The position numbers and the translations under genes were made by a program. From the NCBI GenBank assembly GCA_019671005.1, contig CM033714.1, positions 85,179,909 to 85,243,908 on the forward strand: a DNA stretch of 64,000 nt, written 5' to 3'. Source of the DNA: Hibiscus mutabilis (Eukaryota; Streptophyta; Magnoliopsida; Malvales; Malvaceae). The notes below the pieces were generated by a model. That model ran no database searches, was not told the origin of the DNA, and saw only the letters and a program-made list of their open reading frames with translations. Every line of letters begins with the position of its first letter. Within the stretch, counting starts at the first letter, position 1. Positions 35,590 to 46,675 of this stretch are shown here, in pieces.

Positions 35590-38500
35590 TTGTCATTGGT
35601 TGAAGTAATTGAACAAATGTCGAACTATGCCAAGTTTCTTAAAGACATTGTGTCCAAGAGAACAAGGCTAGGAGAGTTTGAAACAGTTGCCGCAGCAGAG
35701 GGATGCATGGCCATGTTGCACAATCCCTTGCCACCCAAGTTGAAAGATCTCAGAAGTTTCACAATACCATGTTCCATTAGAAACCACTATGTCGGGAAAG
35801 CATTATGTGACCTTGGAGCAAGCATAAACTTGATGCCTAAATCGGTTTTCCATAAACTAGGAATCGGGAAGGCAAGACCTACAACAGTTATGCTACAACT
35901 AGCCGACAGATCCTATGTGCATCCAGAGGGAAAAATCAAAGACATACTGGTAAAAGTTGATAAATTTATTTTTCCCACTGACTTTATTGTTTTGGATTGT
36001 GAAGCAGATGAGTATGCACCTATCATTCTCGGGAAACCCTTCTAGGGAGAACCTTGAACGATGCTGAAAATGGAGAACTCACACTGAGGGTGAATGAACA
36101 GCAAGTTAAACTAAACATGTTCCAAGCACTAAGGCATGCCGATGATCTAGAAGAATGCCAACTTCTTTATGCCACGGTAGAGTTTAACTTCGATGAGGAA
36201 TTTAGTTGCTTCGGTAACTACATTGCCGATCAAGAGGAACCTGGGGAGTATGAAGAACCGATCGTTGAGGAACAACAAGGAGAGGCAAATTGGTTAGTCA
36301 ATCGACCAGGTACATACTTTGAACCACTAGATTACTCATGTAAGGAAGATAAACTCGAAAAGCCTTTCATTGAACAACCACCGATTCTTGAGTTGAAACA
36401 GTTGCCAGGGCAACTAAAATATGTTTACTTGGGAACGAATAATACATTGCATGTAATTATTTCCTCTAAGTTATAGCCTGAGTAGGAAAAGAAGCTGATC
36501 AAAATGTTGATGCTACATATGAAGGTAATAGGGTGGACAATTGCCGACTTGAAGGGAATTAGCCCGGTAGTGTGCATGCATAAGATCTTGTTTGAAGATG
36601 ATCACAAACCTTCGATTGAGGCCTAGAGGAGACCAAATCATGCCAAGAAAGGGGTTGTAATGAAAGAAATCATCAAGTGGCTTGACGTCGGCATCATATA
36701 CCCTATCTCTAATAGTACATGGTAAGTCTGGTACAATGTGTACCGAAAAAGGGAGGTATAACGGTGGTAAGTAATGAAAACAGCGAGCTCATTCCAACCA
36801 GGACTGTGGCCGGTTGAAGGGTTTGTATGGATTACCAAAAGCTAAACAAAGCTTTTATTATTTTCTTGATGGTTATTCAGGTTACAATCAAATTTCCATA
36901 GCACCAGAAGATCAAGAAAAGATAATCTTCATATGCCCATACGGTACTTATGCTTTTCGAAGGATACCGTTCGGACTGTGTAATGCCCCGACAACCTTCA
37001 AAAAATGCATAATGGCACTCTTTTTAGACATGGTTGAAGACTTCCTTGAGATATTCATGGATGATTTTTTCATTTTTGGTAATGACTTTGACAGTTACCT
37101 CGGTAATTTAGAGAAGTTGTTGGCAAGATGTGAAGAAACCGATTTAGTCCTTAATTGGGAGAAGTGCCATTTTATGGTAGATGAAGGAGTAGTGCTCGAC
37201 CACAAGATTTCATCCAAGGGAATTGAAGTAGACAAAGGTGGACGTGATCGAGAGATTACCCCCACCAAGTTCGGTTAAAGGAATCCGAAGCTTTCTTGGA
37301 CATGTAGGTTTTTACATGAGGTCCATTCATAATTTTTCTAAAATTACTAAACCCTTGTGCAATTTGCTTGAACAGGATAAAGTCTTCAATTTTGATGATT
37401 CTTGCACCCCAAGCATTCGAAACCCTAAAGGAAAAGCTTGCCTCGGCACCCATTGTCGTTCCACTCGATTGGACGCTACCTTTTGAGCTCATGTATAATG
37501 CAAGTGATTTCGCGGTAGGAGCAGTCCTAGGCCAACGCACATGTAAGACCTTTCATGTGATATACTACGCTAGTAAAACTCTTAATAGTGCTCAAGTGAA
37601 TTACACAACAACGGAGAAAGAGTTACTAGCCGTAGTTTTTGGATATTACTTTTACAAGAGTTTGACATTGAAATTAAGGACAGAAAAGGAACAGAAAATT
37701 AAGTGGCCGATCACTTATCATGCTTAGAACGTAATAGGGTGGAGGACGTGGATTTAGGGATATGCGATGCATTCCCGGATGAGCAACTGTTAGTTGCCTC
37801 GGCAACTATGGGTGCGCATGCCTCGACAACCCTCGATGCCTCAGCAACTCTAAGCGCGCATGCCTCGGTAACCCTTGACACGCAAGCCTAGGTAACTCTA
37901 GACGCGTATGCCTCGGCAACCACTGATGCGCATGCCTCGGCAACCCTTGATACGCATGTCGCGGTAATTATAGACGCGCACGTCTCGGCAACCATGGAAG
38001 TAGTTGCCACGGCAACACACGCCTCGCAATACCCTGGTACGCAGATTTAGTTAATTTCCTTGTTTGTGGTATTTTACCTTACGGCCTTACTCACCAAGGG
38101 AAGAAGCGGTTCCGCCATGATGTTGAGCATTACTTTTGAGATGAGCCTCTTTTGTTTAAACAATGTGCAGATCAGGTTATATGCCGATGTGTCCCTGAAG
38201 AGGAGCAGCAGAATGTACTCTGGCAATGCCATTCTTCACCCTATGAAGGACATTTTGGAGGAACACGTACCGCGGCCAAAGTTTTGCAATCCGGTTTGTA
38301 TTGGCCAACACTGTACAAATATGCCCAAGAGTTTTACAAGCAATGTGATCGTTTCTAGAGGACGGGCAATATCTCTAGACGACATGAGATGCCGTTCCAA
38401 AACATCCTCGAGGTCGAATGTTCGATGTATGAGGGATTGATTTTATGGGACTTTTCCCATCTTCATTCGACAACCTCTACATTCTACTTGTCGTCGACTA

Positions 38501-39317
38501 CGTGTCTAAATGGGTTGAGGCAGCTGCAATTTCTGGAAACGATTCCAAGATCGTGCAACGATTTTTATAAAAAAATATATTTATACGGTTTAGGATGCTG
38601 AGAGCAATTATCAGTGATGAAGGTAAGCACTTTGACAACAGACTCATCGCCAAGATGTTACAACGCTTTGGTGTATCTCACAAGATTGCCACGGCATATC
38701 ACCCACAAAGCAATGGGCAAGCAAAAATTTCAAACCAGGAATTGAAGGGTATACTCGAGAAAGTTATAAATCCCTCTAGGAAGGATTGGTCAGTAAGACT
38801 AGATGATGCACTTTGGGCATATCGCACTGCATTCAAAACACCCTTAGGTATGTCTCCCTTCTGACTTATCTATGGCAAAACATGCCATCTACCGGTGGAA
38901 ATCGAACACAAGGCATATTAGGCAATCAAGACCGTGAATATAGATTGGGAAAGTGTCGGGCAAAAATGTTTGTTAGACTTCAACAAGATAGAAGAATTTC
39001 GTGCACTCGCCTATAATAATGCACGAATCTACAAGGAGAAAACAAAGCAATAGCATGACAATAAACTATTGTCGCGGTAATTCATATCAGGGTAACTAGT
39101 TCTCTTATTCAATTCTCGGCTGAAACTTTTCCCGAGAAAACTGAAATTAAGATGGTCGGGACCATTCGAAGTTGTCAAATCGTTCTCTCATGGTGCCGTG
39201 ATAATCAAGTCCATCACTGACGAACATGAATTCAAAGTCAACGGACAAATATTAAAGCACTACAACGGTGCCTATGTGGAACGTAACAAAGAAGTGGTCA
39301 CCTTAGGAGATGCATGA
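35590..39317 (+). pseudogene. Athila-like pol remnant
   Basis: Protease reads GKALCDLGASINLMPKSVF (35794-35850), with the active Asp in DLGAS, to ILGKPF at 36043. The linker 36054-36476 leads into RT. The N-terminal half of RT is badly frameshifted near 36600-36830; the catalytic half (36814-37278) has FRRIPFGLCNAPTTF and FMDDFF at about 37054. RNase H is at about 37380-37700. A repetitive insert of about 300 bp (37735-38040) is followed by integrase: a zinc-binding piece at about 38220-38360 and a core with ISDEGKHFDN near 38604 and YHPQSNGQA near 38700. The C-terminus runs to TGA 39315-39317. Frame changes are frequent, so there is no active enzyme. Confidence 0.87.
37786..38030 (+). repeat. 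Imperfect 33-36-bp tandem repeats between RNase H and integrase
   Basis: About seven units of the type GATGCGCATGCCTCGGCAAC. They encode Ala/Ser/Thr-rich repeats (TLDASATLSAHASVTLD) and then run out of frame. Confidence 0.85.
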
Positions 39318-39920
39318 GCATGCTCTCTTTTCGATATTTTCTTTTTATTTTTATTTTTTCAAACTATTTAATTTTTTTTTTTATTAATTTCGGTTATTTT
39401 TCTTTTTAGGATAAATTTATTTATTTTCTTTAAGATTAAGATTACATCTTTCTTTCATATTTTATTTTAAAATTTTAAGTTTAAGAATTTCTTTGCACAT
39501 CTTTACTTATTTTCTTTTATCAGTTTATCTTTAATTTTAATCCTTATTTTATTTGTTTTTGAATTGTAGGAAAAAAGTTCAAGATAAAGAGGAATTTGAT
39601 TCAAGAAGGAAGCTTCTTCAATAAGGAAACTAATGGACTAAATCTAAGGCTTATATTAAGCCTCCAATTTACCCTAAATAAACCCTACATAGCCGGCCAA
39701 ACCCTTCCCCAAATCCCCTAGCTGCCCCCTTCCCCCAATCAAAACCCTTGTTTTCTTTTTTTCCAATTAATCACACCCACCATATTTACTACCTATCTTT
39801 TCTATTTAACCCATCACCCTTAACTTCCAAGAAACCTATTCCGACTTTTCATCTTGCAACTCTTTAGTTTCTTTTGCTTTCTTTTCTTTGTTTCTACCAA
39901 ACTTACAACCAAGATCATCC
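39318..39920. other. Athila-like internal non-coding spacer
   Basis: T-rich then C-rich leader between pol and the extra ORF. Nothing coding was recognised; it is plausibly the leader of a subgenomic or spliced mRNA for the downstream ORF. Confidence 0.5.
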
Positions 39921-41410
39921 ATGGCATCCAAAATCGATTTTTTGGTTCATCCAAGTTCCTCCAAAGAACCAAGATACAAGAAGTTTGCTACACAGGTGTT
40001 TCAAGAAATATTTCACTCCAAGTTTGAAAGCCAGAAGATTTGCGAAGAACAAGGCTTCGAATACTCCAACTCTCATCAAGATTTCAGCCTTGAACCATTC
40101 ATCTTCTAAAGGATTGCACATCAAAAGTGGCAAATCTTTTGCCATCAATCGGAACCGGGTAACATCTCATGGCTAAGAGAATTCTATGCTCACTCACATA
40201 ACCCGAATAATCCTTATGTTTTTGTTCGTGACAAGGCTATACTCATAAGCCCCGAAAGTATCAACACCTTTTGCGGGCACTACGTTGAGAAGGACGAGCA
40301 TCAAGCCTTTGTTGATCAACTCACGCCCAAGCAACTCGACAAGGTACTTCAAGAACTCACTCTACCGGGAACTCATTGGAACGATGGTAAATACAAGGGC
40401 ACGATAAATCGCCTTTGGCTTAAACCCGAGGCAAAATTATGGAATAAGTTTGTTAAAACTTCTTTAATGCCCACAACACACAATACCACCGTTGATGCAC
40501 CTCGCCTTTTGCTCATACATTCTATCTTGCATAATCGCATCATTAACATTGGAAAATTTATTTGTGATGAGATTTTTGTATGTAGCAAAAAAGACAAGGG
40601 TTCTCTTTTCTTCCCTTGCTTAATTTCCAATCTTTGCAAGAAGATGCATGTCCCAAGTGAGTCCACTGATGAAAATGCCCTACCAAAGTCCGGTTGGAAT
40701 CGAGCACAAATCCGAAAGCTAATGGGAGAGGCACCGGTAAAATCCCCAACGCCTTCAATTACTGCAGCAACTCCTGCCACCTCGGCAACTCCTAATGCCC
40801 AAGCAACTGATGCTCGGGCAACTCGGACAGTAACCCCGGGACAACTTGAAGCACTCTTACAACCGTTGGAGAACTACCTTAGGCAAATTGAAGACCGACA
40901 ACTAATGTTCATGCGGTACATGAAGGATCACAACAATGCCATCACCCAAGTCATCCTGGAAAATACCCGGACAGCCGCGTGCCGTTCCCCATCTTTCTTG
41001 CTGAAATCCTTGCCACGGCAACCAATAAAGCAGTTGCCACGGAAACTGCAACAGATAATGTCACGGCAACCTACATTGCGCCTGCCCAAGTAGTTGCCAC
41101 AAAAACCAACACTGAAGATGCCGCGGCAACCAAAGCTAAAGACGCCCCGGCAACCACTGCAAAAGCCAAAGGTAAAGCACCTATGCCCGAATCAACTCGT
41201 ATTGAATTATTGTCTAATTTTTTAGATTCAGACGAGTCCTTCATTGCACCAACAAAGACCGCACCAATCGAATCCTCCAAGCCCAAGCGAAAGACCAATG
41301 ACATTGATGATGAGGACACCCCCGTACGAGGATCGATTCCACCATCGGCAACAAGGAAGCAACCATCGCGTTCAAACAAAAGAATCAAGACACCGCCAAA
41401 AGGAAACTAA
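39921..41410 (+). pseudogene. Athila-like post-pol ORF ('putative plant transposon protein' type)
   Basis: ATG 39921 opens MASKIDFLVHP. One in-frame TAA (40107-40109) and one frameshift near 40980 interrupt an otherwise continuous frame of almost 500 codons. The N-terminal half holds WLREFYAHSHNPN and VFVRDKAILISPESIN, which I recognise as the conserved region called 'putative plant transposon protein', common in the third ORF of Athila elements. The middle has a helical LLQPLENYLRQIEDRQLMF segment. The C-terminus is Ala/Thr repeats encoded by the GTTGCC-NN-GGCAAC word, followed by a basic tail (KRKTND, NKRIKT) that could be a nuclear signal. Function is unknown. An envelope role has been proposed for Athila third ORFs, but I see no signal peptide or membrane segment here. 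Confidence 0.8.
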
Positions 41411-42264
41411 TCATCTACGATGACGAACTCTCAGAGTAAGTCATCGTTTGTATTTTTACTTTTCTTTATTTTTATTTTTATTTTTCTTTGTTGCATGCAT
41501 TGAGGACAATGCCTCACTCGAGTTTGGGGGGATTGTTATTATTTAGTTACCATGTTTAGTTGCATTCATCTTAAGTATTGCATTTAGGATACATAAATTG
41601 CTTGCCATGCCTTTAGTTGGAACAAGAATTGCCTAGATTTAATGAATATCCGATGATGACTTTGCCAATGTACTTAATTGATAGAACTTTTTATTCTAGG
41701 ATAAACGTGGAAACACTTAGAATCTTACTATAATGCTAAACTTGATGAAACACTGTTGTGGCTTGATTGATTTAAGGAATTCTAGGGAACTTAGGTTGAT
41801 AGTTAAAAAATTAGGGGATTGGAATAAAAATTGGATAAATGCTAGATGTGCCTGAAATTGGCTCTAGTATGTGCTAAAAATTGATTGCTAGAGGTGCCCG
41901 AAACCGACTCTAGTCAAATAAATTAATTAACTTAAGAAAACTAAAAACAAAACACTAAAGGTGCCCGAAACTGGCTCTAGTTAAAACATGTTAAAAGAAC
42001 CCAATAAAGTAATTTGAAAACCTCTTGTTTGCATAGAATCCGAAAAATCAACTTGTACACAACTCCGCACACACTCACAAGCATTATAGTTTGATTCCGA
42101 GTAACTCCTAAGTTTTTCGAAAAATGAAAAGCCAATCATACTTTGTGCCACGGTTCTGAGAATTGAAATCAAGTTCAAAGCTAAGTTTGTGAAAATGAAA
42201 GTCTTGGCGGGTAATTATTAGTTTGCATTGCTTGAGGACAAGCAATAATTTGAGTTTGGGGGTG
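41411..42264. other. Athila-like 3' non-coding region with three hairpin repeats and two purine tracts
   Basis: Two tracts of the form GAGTTTGGGGG lie near 41520-41532 and 42252-42262, each about 20-30 bases after TTGAGGACAA. The second is directly before the LTR and must be the working primer. Three related 26-bp units (41842-41867, 41888-41913, 41955-41980) read CTAGAGGTGCCCGAAAC then GACTCTAG, so each can fold with a CTAGAG/CTCTAG stem. Confidence 0.75.
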
Positions 42265-43749
42265 TGTTAAGTGTCTAAAAGTACTATTTTATTCACTATT
42301 TTTATTCATATTATTGCTAGACTTAGGCTCATATTAGTTGCATTATTAGCCATTCATGCATGATTGCATTGTTTCCTTGGTGGACAAGCTTGATTTCATA
42401 TTTTGCTTAATTTTGTAGAAAAAAGGGTGTTGTCGATAGTTGTTTTTGTGTGTGTGCAGAATCACTTGCCTAAACAAGGCTGGAACCAGTTGCCAGGGCA
42501 GTGCATGAAGGATATGTCGATGCAGTTGCTAGGGTAATGCATGAAGGAGATACTGAGCTAGTTCCCAGTGCAATTGTCGATAAGGGATAAGATGATATGG
42601 CAGTCAAAATTAATGACTAGATAAGCCCAAGATGACGTGGAGCAAAGTTAAATCCCAAAGGAGTTTGATTTCCATGAAGAGGTCAAAGAGAAATTAAATC
42701 CCAAGAAGATATGAGAAGATCTAGAAAGAATTTAAATATAATAAAGAATTATATTCTTTTAAAGTATTTAATTCCAACTTAACTTCTTCCTCAAGAGAGA
42801 CTTTGACCTAGACATCTCCTATTTAAATGAGACCAAGCCGTCAACTCCAAGAGAGCAAAGGGGAGAGATTTCGAAAAGAGGCTTCAACTATTCTTCATCT
42901 TTTTCTTTCTTGTTTGATTAGGCTTATGTTAGGGATTCTTTGTTTTGTGTTTCTTTGGAACCTAGCCATGAATTGTGTTTTGTGGTTGTAAGAAACAATT
43001 GGATTTTGTTTAGGTAATAAGAGTTTGCACTTTTAATTTAAGGTTTACTCATTCTTGGTTTTTATTCTTGTTTACGAGTGAATTGGGAGAGGATCTCGTA
43101 ACTTCATCTATTTATCTAATATCGGGAGAGTTAGATTCAAGAAACGAATGAGTATGGTCTTTATTCAATCTATTGATGGTGAAGATTAATCCGGCTTAGG
43201 AATAAGTTAAGGATTTTAACGGCTAAGAGGAGCGCAAGATTGGTTGTTGTTCACCCTTGATTCATGCAGGGATGTATTGTCAAGGCATGCACAATTAGCT
43301 ATAGTTTCAACTTAGGGATAAGAAGAAACCATTAAAGAACGCTCTGCCGAACCTTGAAGTAGCTGCCCAGCCGCCCAAACAGTTGCCTAGCCAGTTGCCC
43401 CAGGCAACCATCGATTAGTTGCCAAGGCAACCCCACTGCACAAGTTGCCACGACAACTGAGTTTTCCTCGCACTCTTTTACCAAGACGATCCAATTGGCT
43501 ATCACTCCTCAACTCACGATAACCTGGCCTATTCTCTCTCTTTTGATTACATATTCTTTTACTTATTTGCTTTCTAGTTTAGTTGTTAGTTAAAACTCCT
43601 ACAATCTTCTACTTGTTTTATTTTACTTTTTACAGTGCAAGAAAGTAGATTCTTGAAGTGGCACCAATCCCTGTGAAGACGATATATTTTATACTATAAC
43701 TTGCGACGTGTACACTTAAACAATTGCGGAGCACTTATTACGCGCAACA
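42265..43749 (+). repeat. Athila-like 3' LTR
   Basis: 1485 bp; collinear with 32186-33658 apart from small indels, ending GCGCAACA next to the TTTGC duplication. Confidence 0.92.
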
Positions 43750-43754
43750 TTTGC

Positions 43755-44449
43755 ATACAACAATAGTTACCAGTCGAGCATAAAGATGGCCCCTTTTGAG
43801 GCTTTATATGGGCGTAAGTGTAGGAAACCCTTGTGTTGGACCAAGCTCAATGAGAGGAGGATCGTGGGATCCGATCTGGTTAGCCGAACCGAAAAAGAAA
43901 GTTCAGATCATCAAGGGAAGGTTGCAAGCGGCTTTTGACCGTCAAAAGGCCTATACGGATCGAAAACGCAAACATATCGAGTATGATGTCGGCGAGAAGA
44001 TGTTCTTCAAGGTATATCCGTAGAAAGGAATCATTCGTTTTGGACGCATGGGGAAGTTAAGTCTAAGGTACATCGAGCCTTATGATATTCTTGAGAAAGT
44101 GGGACCAGTGGCTTATCGATTAGCCTTGTCACTAGAGTTGGCTCGTATCCACGATGTTTTTCATGTATCTATGTTGAGGCATTATCGTTCTGATCCTTAA
44201 CATGTGGTTCCGCTAGAAAAAATTGAGGTAAACACTGACTTTACATATGAGGAAGTTCCGGTTAGAGTCCTTGACACAAGAGTTAAATAGCTTCGTAACA
44301 AGTGCATACTTTTGGTGAAAATGTTATGGAGGAACCACGGTGTTGAGGAAGCAATGTGAGAGGTCAGGGACGATATGAGAGTTCTCTATCCGTATTTGTT
44401 CCCATCAGGTAAATTTTGAGGACGAAATTTCCTTTAAGAAGGGTAGAAT
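43755..44449 (+). pseudogene. Tekay-like integrase C-terminus and chromodomain-like tail
   Basis: Continues the integrase with YQSSIKMAPFEALYGRKC. Then come the GPV-type region (EKVGPVAYRLALSLEL, IHDVFHVSMLRHY near 44090-44190) and a degenerate chromo-like end (EEVPVRVLDTRVK, VKMLWRNHGVEEA near 44250-44360). It contains several stops. The purine tract for the 3' LTR ends at 44449. Confidence 0.85.
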
Positions 44450-46368
44450 TGTAACGACCCAGATCTCAAGATCCGAGGGTCAGGTTTGATCAAGGCATGA
44501 GCCTCGTATTTGGATCGTGTTTTGGGCTTTTAAGAGCCTTTTTGGGCTAGCATGTCTTTGTTGGGCCTAGGTGGTTGTTGGGTTATAAGGAAAGAGTGAG
44601 GGGTATCTTGGTAAATTCATAAATGGAAGAATTTGGGGGGATAAGGCTTATTTTCTGCATTTATGCAGGAGATAAGATCATCTTGCTTTAACACCAATAT
44701 ATCCATTTTCCAACTTATTCTCCTCACCCAAAACTCATCCATCAAAGGTAGGATTTTGAGAGTTTGAAGTTAGAATCACGCCTGGCTTGTTGAGGGAAGT
44801 TTCATCAGCTTGAAATGATCTACATTTCAAGGTAAGCTTTGTTTGGGTTGGAGAAAGAAGGGGGTTATTGGAGGGTTGGATGGGATTGGAGTTTGGGAGC
44901 TCTAATCTTTAGTTTAGAATATGTTTTTGGCCCATTTTATCCCTCAGCAACGTGGTAATATGTTTTGTAATCTCCCTATGTAGTGAAAGAGGTGGATCAG
45001 TACGAGGCGATCTTGGTACCGATGGTGCGTACCGGTTTGGAACAGAGCGTATCGGTACAACCTATGAGTTCAGTTTTTTGAACCTAAAACGAGTATCGGT
45101 ACTCATTGGTGAGTATCAGAACCTAGAGTGGAGTATCGATACCCATATAAGAGTATTGGTACTTACTGGGTATTCTGCCCAAGAAATTTGGCTTTGCGTT
45201 CGGGGGTGCTATAATTCGAGGCAAAGGGTCGTCCCTTAAGGTGTAAAATGAATACTAAAACTGAGAAACTAAGATTTTAACCCCGTATGAGAAATAATCG
45301 GCTAATGACTTGGTAAATATTGGGTAGACCGTGTGAGGTAGAAACCCATCATGATCCTAGGTGGATCTATCGAAGCTGTGTGGTATATTAGGGTCCTAGT
45401 TGTGTGCTGAGGGACGCCTAGGTAATCGAGTTATCCCTTGTTGTTGGGATTGGATACCCTAAGTGTGTTGCAACACCTTGAAGATTCTCGAATGTTGGAT
45501 CTTGATGCTATGTGGATGCGAGCCTTATTCGAAGATGCTTGATGAGAGATCCCGAGCATGGATGTAGGATCCCGATACTATGTGGACGCGGGCCTCATCC
45601 CCTTGAGTATAGGATCCCGATGTTATATGGACGCGGGCCTCATCCTCTTGAGTATAAGATCCTGATGCTATGTGGATGCATGCCTTATTCGTAGTGTAGG
45701 ATTTCGATGCTATGTGGACACGGGCCTCACTCAAGTGTAGGATTTCGATTCTTTGTGGACGCGGACCTCACTTAGTTGTTGATGGTGTTATCTGTGTGAT
45801 GCTAGGTAAGTGTATGAAGTTCTAGTATGAGCTGTGTGCGTGATCATACATCCATCATGCCATGTGTTTAGGCGGTTATAATAGCGCCATTGCTATATTG
45901 CCATGATATCATTCTTGTTGCATTGCTTTATTTATGATTTGCATGAAGCATGGTTGAGTGGTGGTGTATCCACTGAGCTTGTTAGCTCAGCGTTCGGAAT
46001 CGTTGTTTCCGTTCGCATGTTAGTAGGTTCTCGTGAAGCGTAAATGAACACCATCAAGGTTGGATTTCAGCATCGACTCTAGTGGTTGAGTATAAATACT
46101 AGATGTAATGGGCTATGTATTTCGTAGGACCCTATATATATTTTGTAACTCTTATTTTGTATTATTTGATCAAAATTCGAATGTTTTAATGTTTGTAAAT
46201 GGAGCTTCGTAAATACTATTTTAACCATCTGGATTTAACTATGTTTTAATGTAAGGACTTATGTTTTTATTGGACATATATATAATGGGCTTGAAAAAGG
46301 AATTTTTTTTATCAATGTGGATTTTGGGCTTAGGGCCCAAATGTGGTGTCCGGGTCACGGGTGTTACA
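44450..46368 (+). repeat. Tekay-like 3' LTR, longer than its partner
   Basis: 1919 bp against 1503 bp for the 5' LTR. It contains a segment (about 44600-44990) without counterpart on the left, and six rather than four copies of the GATCCCGATGCTATGTGG-type repeat (about 45490-45775). Confidence 0.9.
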
Positions 46369-46370
46369 TT

Positions 46371-46515
46371 AGGGTTTTGAGTTTAGGGTTTAAAGATTTA
46401 GGTTTGTAGTGTTTTGATATTTAGGGTTTAGTTTTTAGGGTTTATGGTTTTGATATTTAGGGTTTAGGCTTTAGTTTTTAGAGTTTAGGATTTTAGGATT
46501 TTAGGGTTTAGGATA
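46371..46515. repeat. Telomere-like tract, continuation in right arm
   Basis: Imperfect TTTAGGG-like units contiguous with 26446-26576 once the Tekay-like insertion is removed. Confidence 0.8.
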
Positions 46516-46603
46516 TATTAGTGAATATTTAATGAATAATTCTTCACTTTCAAGCAAATAAAGTAATGAATAAAAAAATAAGTGGTGAAAAAACAACAAC
46601 AAA

Positions 46604-46675
46604 GTAGATTGACTTGGTGGTTGTGTGTTGGGTTTTCCAACCTGGTAACCTAGGTCCAAATCCCCCTGTGCACAA
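46604..46675 (+). other. tRNA-like A and B boxes in foldback right arm
   Basis: GACTTGGTGGTTG (about 46609) resembles a pol III A box and AGGTCCAAATCCCC (about 46653) a B box, spaced about 40 bases apart. The left arm has the same pair inverted (minus strand, about 26085 down to 26020, with TGGCTTGGTGGTTA and AAGTTCAAATC). No complete cloverleaf was found, so this is a tRNA-derived (SINE-like) segment, not a tRNA gene. Confidence 0.5.

Larger units (their letters stand above)
32186..43749 (+). mobile_element. Athila-like Ty3/gypsy element nested in Tekay-like integrase
   Basis: LTRs at 32186-33658 and 42265-43749 begin TGTTAA(A/G)TGTC and end GCAACA. The 5-bp duplication TTTGC is at 32181-32185 and 43750-43754, and removal restores the host integrase reading (EFA joined to YNNSYQSS). 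The primer site TGGCGCCGCTGCCGGG (33665-33680) is the tRNA-Asp type typical of Athila. A purine tract with GAGTTTGGGGGTG precedes the right LTR. Gag, protease, RT, RNase H and integrase match Athila-type proteins and are followed by a long extra ORF (39921-41410). At 11.56 kb the size fits the lineage. Many stops; the two LTRs look very similar by eye. Confidence 0.93.
26577..46368 (+). mobile_element. Tekay/Del-like Ty3/gypsy element, split by an Athila-like insertion
   Basis: LTRs at 26577-28079 and 44450-46368 start TG(C/T)AACGACCC and end GTGTTACA. The perfect 5-bp duplication TTAGG lies at 26572-26576 and 46369-46373. A primer site for initiator tRNA-Met is at 28085-28097, and the polypurine region AAGAAGGGTAGAAT ends at 44449. 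Gag, protease, RT, RNase H and integrase follow in order to 32185, resume at 43755, and end in a degenerate chromodomain-like tail (about 44230-44400). LTR length, termini and gene order match the Tekay (Del) chromovirus clade. Many stops show the copy is inactive. Confidence 0.92.

Noticed and set aside
39921..41410. Envelope-like glycoprotein
   Set aside because: No signal peptide, transmembrane helix or Cys-rich ectodomain is seen; the conserved block fits the plant transposon protein family.
46604..46675. Functional tRNA gene
   Set aside because: A and B boxes are present but no acceptor stem or anticodon loop can be folded.
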